Positions 15,526-23,296 of a stretch of 34,700 bases of DNA are shown one piece after another; position 1 is the stretch's first letter, and every line of letters starts with the position of its first letter. The position numbers and the translations under genes are program-made. Source of the stretch: Planctomycetota bacterium (GTDB lineage Bacteria > Planctomycetota > Planctomycetia > Pirellulales > UBA1268); contig JAGWWA010000020.1 in assembly GCA_018970605.1 (NCBI GenBank), positions 1 through 34,700 of the forward strand, given 5' to 3'. The notes below the pieces were generated by a model. It was not told the origin of the DNA and did no database searches. It saw only the letters and a list, made by a program, of their open reading frames with translations.

Positions 15526-16059
15526 ATGCCCACCAAGGAAGCCCCTCTCGTTCAGGCCACCGGCCGCCGCCTGCCCAAGGGCAAGCGAGGCGGAGTCGAA
15601 CTGCTCCTCGTTCATGCCGTCGAGCATCTCGGGAAGCAGGGCGAGGTCGTCGAGGTGAAGCGTGGCTACGCCTACAACTACCTGCTCCCGCAGGGTCTTG
15701 CGACCATCGCGACCGACCACCACAAGCGGATGGTCGAGAAGCACCGCGCGAAACTCGAGGAGATCGCCCGCGAGCGGCTCGCCGGCCTCCGGTCGGTGCT
15801 CCAGGAACTCGTGCGCACGAGCGTGACGATCGAAGCCAATGCCAACGACGAGGGACATCTCTACGGCTCTGTCGGAGCCCCGGAAATCTCCCGCTCGCTC
15901 AAGCAGCAAGACCTCATGGTGTCGCCGGAACAGATCATCCTCCAGGGCCCGCTCAAGGAGGTTGGTCTCTATACCGTGAAGGTGAAACTGGCGCCGGAGG
16001 TCGAAGGCGACCTCAAGGTCTGGGTGGTGCCGAGCAGCGGCGAAGGCGGCGCGAAGTAG
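15526..16059 (+). CDS. rplI: 50S ribosomal protein L9
   Basis: Large-subunit protein with two globular domains joined by a long helix. The L9 core starts near residue 24 (VELLLVHAVEHLGKQGEVVEVKRGYAYNYLLPQGLA), followed by the central helix and a C-terminal domain (GHLYGSVGAPEISRSLK...PLKEVGLYTVKVKL). The 177-residue length is about 25 longer than usual because of a basic N-terminal extension (MPTKEAPLVQATGRRLPKGKRG). The start is backed by AGGAG 9 nt upstream; no internal ATG fits the core start. Confidence 0.96.
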   Translation: MPTKEAPLVQATGRRLPKGKRGGVELLLVHAVEHLGKQGEVVEVKRGYAYNYLLPQGLATIATDHHKRMVEKHRAKLEEIARERLAGLRSVLQELVRTSVTIEANANDEGHLYGSVGAPEISRSLKQQDLMVSPEQIILQGPLKEVGLYTVKVKLAPEVEGDLKVWVVPSSGEGGAK

Positions 16060-16159
16060 CGGTTCGCCGCATCGTCGAGTCGTCCTCCGGCGGCTGCGCC
16101 GGAATCGCGGTTGGTATTCGGACGAGAACCAGAGATGGCTCGCGAACGGAGGCGCGTCG

Positions 16160-17623
16160 ATGGCTGCACCCACTGACGGTGGCAGGGGCAATGGTGACCG
16201 CGAGCGACGGCGGCCGCGCCGTGATGGCCACTCCCCTGCCGCGACATCACTGCTCGACCCGCGTGAGCGGCCGGCCAATGTCGATGCCGAGCGGGCGGTG
16301 CTCGGCAGTATTCTCCTCAAGCCCGACGTCTGCGACGACATCGCACTGGTCGTGCGGGCGGAGGATTTTTCGGACGAGTCGCACCAGCTGCTCTACCGTC
16401 ACCTGCTCGACCTTCACGACTCCGGCAAGCGGATCGACGCGACCATCGTCGTCGAGCGGCTGAAGACGCAAGGTGACTTCGAGCGGATCGGAGGAGCCGC
16501 CGCGCTCGCCGACGTGGTTCAGGCTGTTCCTCATGCAGCCCACGCCACGCACTACGCCGCGATCGTCCGCGACAAGGCCCTGCTCCGCTCAATGATCGAC
16601 GCGGGCACCGACATTCTCCGCGATGCCTACGACGCCTCCGACGAGCCCCGACAGCTGCTGGCCAGAGCGGAAGAAAAGATCTTCTCCATTCTCGAGCGCC
16701 GCAGCTCGGCCGAGGCCAAGCCAATCCAATCGGTGCTGGAAGAGGTGATGGTGCGGATGGACGCCCGCATGAAGCACGAGCACACGATCGGCGGCGTGGA
16801 GACGGGCTTCACCGATCTGGACCAGCTTTGCGGCGGCCTCCACAACTCGGAACTGGTGATCCTGGCGGCCCGGCCCAGCATGGGCAAGACGGCGTTCGCG
16901 ATGAACATCGCGGAGCATGCGGCGATCAACCTCAAGCAGCCCGTGCTGTTCGTGAGCCTCGAAATGGCCGCCCTCGAACTCGCCGACCGACTCCTCTGCT
17001 CCGCCGCGCAGGTCAACGGTCACCGGCTCCGCAACGGCACGATCTCCCAGGAAGACAGGCGTCGCCTCGTGCAGAAGTCTTCCGAGATCGGCGCGGCGCC
17101 GCTGTTCATCGACGACACACCAAGCCGCACGCTCACCGAAATCGCCGCCGTGGCCCGCCGCCTCAAGCGGAAGCAGGGGCTGTCGATGATCGTGATCGAC
17201 TACCTCCAGCTGATCGAGCCCGATAATCCACGCGATCCACGACAAGAGCAGGTGGCGCGGATCGCACGACGACTGAAGGGAATGTCCCGGGAACTCGACA
17301 TCCCGGTGCTCTGCCTGGCTCAGCTCAATCGGCAGGCCGAGGTGTCTCGCGACAACCGGCCGCGACTCAACCACCTCCGGGAATCAGGGGCCATCGAGCA
17401 GGACGCCGACGTGGTGATGTTCGTGCACCGCGAGGAGTACTACCAGACGAACGACGAGGACCGGGAACGGGTCCGCGGCCAGGCGGAGATCATCGTCGCC
17501 AAGCAGCGAAACGGCCCGATCGGTGACGTGAAACTGCTCTGGCAGCACGACTTCACGCGGTTCGTGAATCTCGAGCACCGGCCGTACGACGAGTTTGAGC
17601 AGTTCAGCTCGACGGGTTTCTGA
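16160..17623 (+). CDS. dnaB: Replicative DNA helicase DnaB
   Basis: Hexameric 5'-3' helicase of the replication fork. 487 residues. A basic N-terminal tail (1-36) leads to the helical N-domain (RERPANVDAERAVLGSILL onward, to about 140), a linker, and the RecA-like motor. Walker A is ARPSMGKTA (237-245), Walker B MIVIDYLQLI (343-352), then CLAQLNRQAE and LRESGAIEQDAD (406-417). No intein is present, although this is a common insertion site. GGAGG lies about 8 nt upstream of the ATG. Last gene of the cluster; it converges on tsaD across a repeat block. Confidence 0.97.
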   Translation: MAAPTDGGRGNGDRERRRPRRDGHSPAATSLLDPRERPANVDAERAVLGSILLKPDVCDDIALVVRAEDFSDESHQLLYRHLLDLHDSGKRIDATIVVERLKTQGDFERIGGAAALADVVQAVPHAAHATHYAAIVRDKALLRSMIDAGTDILRDAYDASDEPRQLLARAEEKIFSILERRSSAEAKPIQSVLEEVMVRMDARMKHEHTIGGVETGFTDLDQLCGGLHNSELVILAARPSMGKTAFAMNIAEHAAINLKQPVLFVSLEMAALELADRLLCSAAQVNGHRLRNGTISQEDRRRLVQKSSEIGAAPLFIDDTPSRTLTEIAAVARRLKRKQGLSMIVIDYLQLIEPDNPRDPRQEQVARIARRLKGMSRELDIPVLCLAQLNRQAEVSRDNRPRLNHLRESGAIEQDADVVMFVHREEYYQTNDEDRERVRGQAEIIVAKQRNGPIGDVKLLWQHDFTRFVNLEHRPYDEFEQFSSTGF

Positions 17624-17636
17624 CTGGATCTACGGC

Positions 17637-17788
17637 CGCCGGGCCATCGTGGCCCCGGCGGCCTGAGCGTGAGGGCTCGCCGTCCAGGCGAGCGGTCCAT
17701 TCCACGCCGGGCCATCGTGGCCCCGGCGGCCTGAGCGTGAGGGCTCGCCGTCCAGGCGAGCGGTCCATTCCACGCCGGGCCATTGTGG
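17637..17788 (+). repeat. 68-bp tandem repeat (two full copies and a start of a third)
   Basis: Identical units at 17637-17704 and 17705-17772, then 16 bp of a third with one change. Each holds the GCTCGCC-GTCCA-GGCGAGC hairpin (17675-17693, 17743-17761) and a GCCGGGGCCA-rich arm. It starts 14 bp after the dnaB stop. Confidence 0.95.
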
Positions 17789-17798
17789 CGCCCGTGTA

Positions 17799-17861
17799 GC
17801 ACAGGTTTCTAACCTGTGCATGTCCATCGCGGCGGCTCGGGCACAGGTTGAAAACCTGTGC
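17799..17861. repeat. Pair of GCACAGGTT hairpins between convergent genes
   Basis: Two perfect 9-bp-stem hairpins with 3-base loops: GCACAGGTT-TCT-AACCTGTGC (17799-17819) and GCACAGGTT-GAA-AACCTGTGC (17841-17861). Each is palindromic, and together they also form a 13-bp inverted repeat (17796-17808 with 17852-17864). The second runs into the tsaD stop codon. They may slow or end transcripts from both sides, but lack T tracts. Confidence 0.85.
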
Positions 17862-18916
17862 TACGGGAAGACGCGAGAGCCGGCCCGTGCCCCGGCGGCA
17901 CGGTCGGTGCCTGGCGTGACGTCGAGCGCAAAGCCGTCGTCGTCGCCCCGTTCGAGCCGCTCCCAGGCGATCGCGCCCATGGCCGCGTTGTCGGTGCAGA
18001 GCGACCGCGGGGGCACGAACACCGCCACTCGTCGCCGACGGCCGAATGCCTCCAGCGACTCCCGCAACAGCGTGTTGGCCGCCACGCCCCCGCCCACCGC
18101 CACCGCTCGGCAGCCCGTGCGGTCGATGGCGAGATCGACCTTCGCGAGAATCGAATCGACCACCGCCTGCTGAAACGACGCGGCCAGATCGGCGAGCGGC
18201 CGTCCCACCGGAGGCGGCACATCGACCACCGAGTGTGGCGGCCGCACGAGGTAGCGGAGGGCGGTCTTCAGGCCGCTGAAGCTCATGTCGAGCCGGTCGC
18301 GATCGGTGGCCAGCGGCCTGGGAAGGCGATGGGCCTTGGGATCGCCTCCGGCCGCAGCCCGCTCAATCTCAGGACCACCGGGATAGCCCAGGCCGAGCAG
18401 ACTGGCAGCCTTGTCGAAGGCCTCGCCGGCGGCATCGTCGATCGTGCCGCCAAGTCGTTCCGCATCGAGGGGACCACGGACATGAAACAGCGAGGTGTGG
18501 CCCCCACTCGCGACCAGGCCGACACACGGATAGGTGAACCGGTCCCCGTAGGCGAGGCGGCAGGCGTAGAGGTGCGCGAGGATGTGGTCGTAGCCAACGA
18601 TCGGCACACCGAGGGCGGCGGCGATCGCCTTGCCCGCCGACAATCCGACGAGCAGCGAACCAACGAGCCCCGGACGGACGGCCACGCCCACTCCCTCGAT
18701 GTCGCCTTTCGTGATCCCGGCTCGCTCGACCGCCTCATCGATCACCGGAATGATGCGCTCGACATGGGCCCGCGAGGCTACCTCGGGCACGACCCCCCGC
18801 CACCGCGCGTGCAGCTGCTCCTGGGTGGCGACCACGCTCGAGAGCACCTCGCGGCTCCGCGAAATCACCGCGGCCGCGGTCTCGTCGCAGGTGGATTCAA
18901 TCGCGAGGAGGGGCAT
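17861..18916 (-). CDS. tsaD: tRNA N6-adenosine threonylcarbamoyltransferase TsaD
   Basis: Transfers the threonylcarbamoyl group to A37 of tRNAs that read ANN codons (t6A). 351 residues, normal length. ESTCDETAAAV (7-17), HARWRGVVPEVASRAH (36-51) and the metal-binding pair His111/His115 in YDHILAHLYA identify the family; SGGHTSLFHV (138-147) and the C-terminal LCTDNAAMGA complete it. The start at 18916 gives MPLLAIESTCDET, the standard N-terminus; the 19 codons before it are not conserved-looking. It is 71 bp downstream of the DUF1207 gene on the same strand and may share its transcript. Partners TsaB/TsaE are not in the window. Confidence 0.96.
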   Translation of the reverse strand: MPLLAIESTCDETAAAVISRSREVLSSVVATQEQLHARWRGVVPEVASRAHVERIIPVIDEAVERAGITKGDIEGVGVAVRPGLVGSLLVGLSAGKAIAAALGVPIVGYDHILAHLYACRLAYGDRFTYPCVGLVASGGHTSLFHVRGPLDAERLGGTIDDAAGEAFDKAASLLGLGYPGGPEIERAAAGGDPKAHRLPRPLATDRDRLDMSFSGLKTALRYLVRPPHSVVDVPPPVGRPLADLAASFQQAVVDSILAKVDLAIDRTGCRAVAVGGGVAANTLLRESLEAFGRRRRVAVFVPPRSLCTDNAAMGAIAWERLERGDDDGFALDVTPGTDRAAGARAGSRVFP

Positions 18917-18987
18917 CGTTTCGGGGGCGATCCTGTGGCCGTGACCGCAGGCATTCAACCGGCACCTGCCCACCGCGTCGCCTGGCG

Positions 18988-20130
18988 TCAGTAGTCATAC
19001 CACATGCCGATGCCGCAGCGATTCTGGTTGTAGTAGACGAACTCGTACTGCGGATCGGAGCCCTGAAGATACTCGAATCCAATGCGGAAGAGCTTCTCGC
19101 TGCGGTCGCCACGCCAGGCCCAGCCGGTCTGCACGCAGACGTTGCCTCCCCAGTCGAGTTCCTGCCGCGACATTCCGTTGATCGCGAAGAAGGGAGCGCC
19201 GTGGATGCCCGTCGGCCGGGCCTGGATCAGCTCCGTACCGTACTGAAACTCCCAGGGCTGCGAGCCACCGGAGTTGAAGAAGGCATAGCCGACCTCTCCG
19301 TACAGCCGCATCCAGTCAAACAGATAGTACGAGTTGCCCCAGACGATGCAGTCGCGAACGTAGTTCACCCGCGTGAAGTCGGGGTGCTTGAGCATCGCCT
19401 CGTCACCCAGGTGGGCGCTGTTGTGGTAGTAGGCGAGTTTCGTCTGCCAGCGGCCGATGCCGTAGACGAGCGGCACGCCGAAACGGTAGTCGGCGGAGCG
19501 AAGGTCGCGGTCTTCCTGCGGATCGAGCCGCACGAACGCCGCGCCCTCGATCTGCACCTCGAATCCCTGCGGATGCAGGACCGGATCGGATCCGTAGCGC
19601 AGGATCGACGCCCGACCGCCAAGGGTCGAGTCCCAGAGCCAGCCGTTCTGAGTCGATGGGGTGAGCGGATCGGGATCGGTGTCGTTGTACCAAACGGTGC
19701 CAAACCGAGGCTCCTTCGGCCCGGCGAGATAGCTCGTGTAGATCAGGTTGTTCGGGAGGATGTGCCATCCCCATGGCCGCGGCGCCCAGAGATCGTCGAA
19801 GCACTCCGGATATCCGCTGGCCGACGGGCAACCGTCGGTGCAGGACGTTCCTGGCGGACACGCTCCGTCGAGGATCACGGGCCCGCTGGGCCTGGTCGGC
19901 GGCAGGCTCTGAATCTCGGATGGCCCCGAGTAGAAGCCCTCGTCCGGCAGGACGAGCGGCGGCAGTGACTCACGCGGCGGCTGGGAGTCTTGCGCACTGG
20001 CTGCTGCTCCGGCCCAGGCCAGTGCCGCGGCAATCACCAGCCATGGCCGTGCCCGTTTCCGGGCCGGCGCACCAAGCCCCGCGCCCTGAGGTCGAACCGC
20101 AGTCGACTCAGCGTGAGGTGCGTACGGCAT
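18988..20130 (-). CDS. Secreted or outer-membrane DUF1207 protein
   Basis: A 380-residue protein. A basic N-terminus and hydrophobic run (RPWLVIAAALAWAGAAASAQ) form a signal peptide. A Pro-rich section with four Cys (ACPPGTSCTDGCPSASGYPEC) follows. The rest is the DUF1207 region: LIYTSYLAGPKEPRFG, TLGGRASILRYG, EVQIEGAAFVRLD, DYRFGVPLVYGIGRWQTKLAYYHNSAHLGDE and RVNYVRDCIVWG. Aromatic, alternating strands and a final Tyr suggest a beta-barrel; this is inference, as no structure can be tested here. The start at 20130 was chosen to place the signal peptide near the N-terminus. Function unknown. Confidence 0.8.
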   Translation of the reverse strand: MPYAPHAESTAVRPQGAGLGAPARKRARPWLVIAAALAWAGAAASAQDSQPPRESLPPLVLPDEGFYSGPSEIQSLPPTRPSGPVILDGACPPGTSCTDGCPSASGYPECFDDLWAPRPWGWHILPNNLIYTSYLAGPKEPRFGTVWYNDTDPDPLTPSTQNGWLWDSTLGGRASILRYGSDPVLHPQGFEVQIEGAAFVRLDPQEDRDLRSADYRFGVPLVYGIGRWQTKLAYYHNSAHLGDEAMLKHPDFTRVNYVRDCIVWGNSYYLFDWMRLYGEVGYAFFNSGGSQPWEFQYGTELIQARPTGIHGAPFFAINGMSRQELDWGGNVCVQTGWAWRGDRSEKLFRIGFEYLQGSDPQYEFVYYNQNRCGIGMWYDY

Positions 20131-20385
20131 GGTGACAATGGCAGACAGCGGCAGTTCCTGCGTGGGCGAGACCGCGGGCGTGGCTTGCGAACCCGCATCG
20201 CGGCGGCGACACTCTACGGTTCGCGGCCGCGGCCCCCACAGAGTGATCGGCACTCCGCCCCTGTTTCCGAAAGGACGTCAGCCGGTTGATCATGAGTCGC
20301 TCCGCGACCTGGAAGGCGGGGCAAGATCGCGAAGCCAAGGCCTCGCCATCCCGCCGCGATTACCGAGATCACCGTCGTCACGCCG

Positions 20386-20877
20386 ATGCAGCCATCCACC
20401 CAATCTGACGCCGCCGCCGCGGATTCCGGCGTCCCCATCGCCCTGGGCCGCATTCCCAGCGGGCTGTTCGTCGTGGCCTGGCGTGACGGCGACGAGGATC
20501 GCTGCATGCTCGCCAGTTGGGTGATGCAGGCAGGCTTCGCGCCTCCACAAGTGAGCGTTGCGATCGCATCGTCGCGAGACCTCATGGCAGTGATCGACCG
20601 GGGCGCGACGTTCGCCGTGAGCGTACTCGCCGAGTCGCAGCGGTCGCTCCTCGCCCGGTTCGGCAAGCCCTCGCCCGATGCCTTCGCGGGCCTCCCTCTG
20701 CACCGCACCGCCACCGGCTGCGCCGTGCTCGCCGACGCAGCCGCGTGGCTCGACTGTCGCCCCACGGCCCGAGCCGCCCACGGTGACCACGTCGTCGTGC
20801 TGGCGGAGGTGGTGGCCGGCGGTGGCACAGGGGCGGAACCTGCCGTTCACGTCCGCAAGAACGGCCTGCGATACTGA
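20386..20877 (+). CDS. Flavin reductase-like / FMN-binding protein
   Basis: A 163-residue single-domain protein of the flavin reductase-like split-barrel fold. The pattern is recognisable: ALGRIPSGLFVVAW, MLASWVMQAGFAPPQVSVAI, DLMAVIDRGATFAVSVLAESQ, LLARFGK, GDHVVVLAEVVAGG. Members bind FMN and either reduce flavin with NAD(P)H or act on their own as electron carriers; which applies cannot be told. It is 21 nt upstream of the ABC transporter genes on the same strand, so it may belong to that transcript. The gap of 255 bp to the divergent gene should hold its promoter. Confidence 0.8.
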   Translation: MQPSTQSDAAAADSGVPIALGRIPSGLFVVAWRDGDEDRCMLASWVMQAGFAPPQVSVAIASSRDLMAVIDRGATFAVSVLAESQRSLLARFGKPSPDAFAGLPLHRTATGCAVLADAAAWLDCRPTARAAHGDHVVVLAEVVAGGGTGAEPAVHVRKNGLRY

Positions 20878-20898
20878 CCATCTCCCAGGAGGCCATCC

Positions 20899-22056
20899 AT
20901 GCCCGTCGCCACCATCACCGCAGGCCGATTCCCGTCATTCCTGCCGCTGCTCGCGGCGCTCCTGCTCGCGGGCTGCTCCAGCGACCGGAAACCCGCCGCT
21001 CCGGCCGCGGGCACGGCTGCCGAACAACCTGTGGCTGCTACCGCCACGAAGCCCCGCCGTTTCATCTTCATCACCAATGGCGATGATCCGTTCTGGGATG
21101 CCCTCCTGAGCGGGCTCAAGGAGGGCGAGCAGCGGTATGGCTGCGCGGCCGCCGGCATCACGGTCGCCCGCGACGTCAACAACGGCTCCGCCGAAGGGCA
21201 GATCGAGCGGCTTCGACAGTACGCCACGCAGGACGACGTGGCGGGAATCGCCATCAGCGTGATCCAGGCCGACAACCAGTCGATCGTGGAGGAGATGAAA
21301 AAACTCCGGGCCAAGGGAGTGAAGGTGATCACCGTGGACGGCGACGTGAATCGCGACACCTTCCGGGACGCCCGCTCCTACTACATCGGCACGGACAACG
21401 TGGTTGGCGGCCGCACGCTCGGCACCGCGACCCGCGCCCTGCTCGAAGCCCGGGGCGCGAGGGAGGGTGGCTACGTGCAGTTCGCCGGCTTCACCGACAA
21501 CGACAACGCCCGCAGCCGCATGAACGGCGTGAAGGAGACGATCGGACCGGCCTACGCGGAACGGGACCGCATGGCCGACGAGATGGACCTCCCCCGCGCC
21601 CGCGACAACGTCCGCAACGCCACGCAGAACCACAAGGACCTCGCCGCCCTCGTGGGCATCTGGGCCTACAACGCGCCGGCGATCGCCGACGTGGTCACCG
21701 AGAGCGGCACCCGCGACAAGTACGTGATCGCCACCTTCGACGCCCAGGATCTCGCGATCGGCCACATGGAGAAAGGGCGGATCGACGTGATGGTCGTCCA
21801 GAACCCCTTCGAGATGGGCGTGCGGACCGTCCGGCTCCTCAAGGCGATGGTCGAGGACGACACGTCGGTGCTCGACGACATGTTTCCGAACGCCGTCGGC
21901 ACCGACGGCGATGTCCACACCACGGGCCTGAGGGTCGTGGTGCCGGACTCGGCATCGCCGGTGAAGGCCGATCTCTTCGATCCAGAGGTGGTCGAGTACA
22001 TGACGCTGCCCGACTTCAAGGCGTGGCTGGCGAAATACAACCTCACCAGTTCCTGA
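20899..22056 (+). CDS. Sugar-type ABC transporter substrate-binding lipoprotein
   Basis: A 385-residue periplasmic binding protein of the ribose/galactose (type I, peripla_BP_4) class. It has a lipoprotein signal with lipobox LLLAGC (Cys26), an Ala/Pro linker, then the binding domain from about residue 53 (RRFIFITNGDDPFWDALLSGLKEG). Typical segments are GIAISVIQADNQSIVEEMKKLRAKGVKVITVDGD-like strands, YYIGTDNVVGGRTLG and VVQNPFEMGVRTVRLL. The ATG has AGGAGG 7 nt upstream. Its stop is 1 nt before the permease ATG. Substrate unknown: no sugar kinase or isomerase is nearby. Confidence 0.92.
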   Translation: MPVATITAGRFPSFLPLLAALLLAGCSSDRKPAAPAAGTAAEQPVAATATKPRRFIFITNGDDPFWDALLSGLKEGEQRYGCAAAGITVARDVNNGSAEGQIERLRQYATQDDVAGIAISVIQADNQSIVEEMKKLRAKGVKVITVDGDVNRDTFRDARSYYIGTDNVVGGRTLGTATRALLEARGAREGGYVQFAGFTDNDNARSRMNGVKETIGPAYAERDRMADEMDLPRARDNVRNATQNHKDLAALVGIWAYNAPAIADVVTESGTRDKYVIATFDAQDLAIGHMEKGRIDVMVVQNPFEMGVRTVRLLKAMVEDDTSVLDDMFPNAVGTDGDVHTTGLRVVVPDSASPVKADLFDPEVVEYMTLPDFKAWLAKYNLTSS

Positions 22057-22057
22057 C

Positions 22058-23296
22058 ATGACCTCCTCCGGCAGCGCAGGCGGCGGCTGGCGGCTGCCCC
22101 GTCACGAACTCGCGATCCTCGCCGCGACGGTGGCGGTGTTCGTGATCACGGGCTGGCTCGACCCCAACCACACCTACTTCGCCAACTGGGCGGAGAGCCG
22201 CGACATCATCCTGCGCAACACGTCGCTGCTGGGCATCATCGCCCTGGGGGCATCGGTGGTGATCATCGCCGGCGGAATCGACCTCTCCGCAGGATCGATG
22301 GTGGCCTTCAGCGCCACGACGTGCGCCCTGGTGCTGACGCTCTGCGCAGCGCCCGACGACCGACGGCTCGTCACCGTGGGACCCGCGGGCATCGCGGCCG
22401 CCGTCGGGGCGGCGATGCTCTCGGGGCTTCTCGTCGGCACGCTCCACACCTGGCTGATCACGGCGATCCGCCTGCCACCGTTCGTCGCCACGCTGGCCAC
22501 GCTGGTGGGCCTGCGGAGCTTCGCCCGGGCGATGTGCCTGTTCGTCACCAAGGAGCGATGGGGAAGCGAGTCGCAGCAGATCAACGTCAATACGCCCTTC
22601 TTCGCCTGGCTGAAGGAGCACAACGTCTGGATCATGACGGGCACGTTCCTCGCGCTCGCCATCGTCACCTGGCTGATCCTCTCCCGCACCGTCCTCGGCA
22701 GGCACCTCTATGCCCTCGGCGGCAACGAGCAGGCGGCCCGGCTGAGCGGCATTCGCACCGAGAACGTGAAGTGGTTCGCCTACTGCTATGGCAGCCTCAC
22801 GGCCGCCCTGGCCGGGATCTTCCTGATGGCCGACAGCAGCGTGGCCCAACCCGGCAACCTCGCGCGGGGCTACGAACTCAACGCCATCGCCGCCGCGGTC
22901 GTCGGCGGCTGCAGCCTGCAGGGGGGCGTGGGCACGGTTCCGGGCACCGTGCTCGGGGCCCTCTTTCTGCGGCTCGTGATCGACGCCGTCTCGAAGCTCA
23001 TCAAGGCGAGCGCCGACGTCTACGAGGGGATGATCGTGGGTATCATCGTCGCGCTCGCGGTCACGTTCACGCAGGTTGGCCGTCGCGGGCAGGCACATCG
23101 TTTGCTCTTCTCGGGGGCCCGCGGCATCGCAGCCATCCCCACGATCGCCATCTTCGCGGCCTTGCTCGCCACGATGGCCGCCGCAAACGTCCCGGCGGTC
23201 CAGGGCCGGATCGGCCTGTTCGGCGGCGTCGTGGGCGGCATCACGCTCATCGCCCTGGCCGTGATCCGCCTTCTCGAGGCCCGCCGCGCGTCATGA
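22058..23296 (+). CDS. Ribose-type ABC transporter permease
   Basis: A 412-residue inner-membrane permease of the RbsC/BPD_transp_2 family with about 10 hydrophobic segments. Characteristic stretches are LLGIIALGASVVIIAGGIDLSAGS (early), FVATLATLVGLRSFARAM, LYALGGNEQAARLSGI and ELNAIAAAVVGGCSLQGGVGTVPG (the loop facing the ATPase). It is about 80 residues longer than RbsC; the extra is mostly at the C-terminus, with two more hydrophobic helices after FTQVGRRGQAHRLL. The stop overlaps the ATPase start as ATGA. Confidence 0.92.
   Translation: MTSSGSAGGGWRLPRHELAILAATVAVFVITGWLDPNHTYFANWAESRDIILRNTSLLGIIALGASVVIIAGGIDLSAGSMVAFSATTCALVLTLCAAPDDRRLVTVGPAGIAAAVGAAMLSGLLVGTLHTWLITAIRLPPFVATLATLVGLRSFARAMCLFVTKERWGSESQQINVNTPFFAWLKEHNVWIMTGTFLALAIVTWLILSRTVLGRHLYALGGNEQAARLSGIRTENVKWFAYCYGSLTAALAGIFLMADSSVAQPGNLARGYELNAIAAAVVGGCSLQGGVGTVPGTVLGALFLRLVIDAVSKLIKASADVYEGMIVGIIVALAVTFTQVGRRGQAHRLLFSGARGIAAIPTIAIFAALLATMAAANVPAVQGRIGLFGGVVGGITLIALAVIRLLEARRAS

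Noticed and set aside
17637-17788. Possible CRISPR array
   Set aside because: The 68-bp units abut with no spacers, and no cas genes are near.
20300-20385. GCGAAGCC...GGC stretch as another copy of the fold-back element
   Set aside because: Shares short words with the other repeats but no extended alignment or inverted ends.
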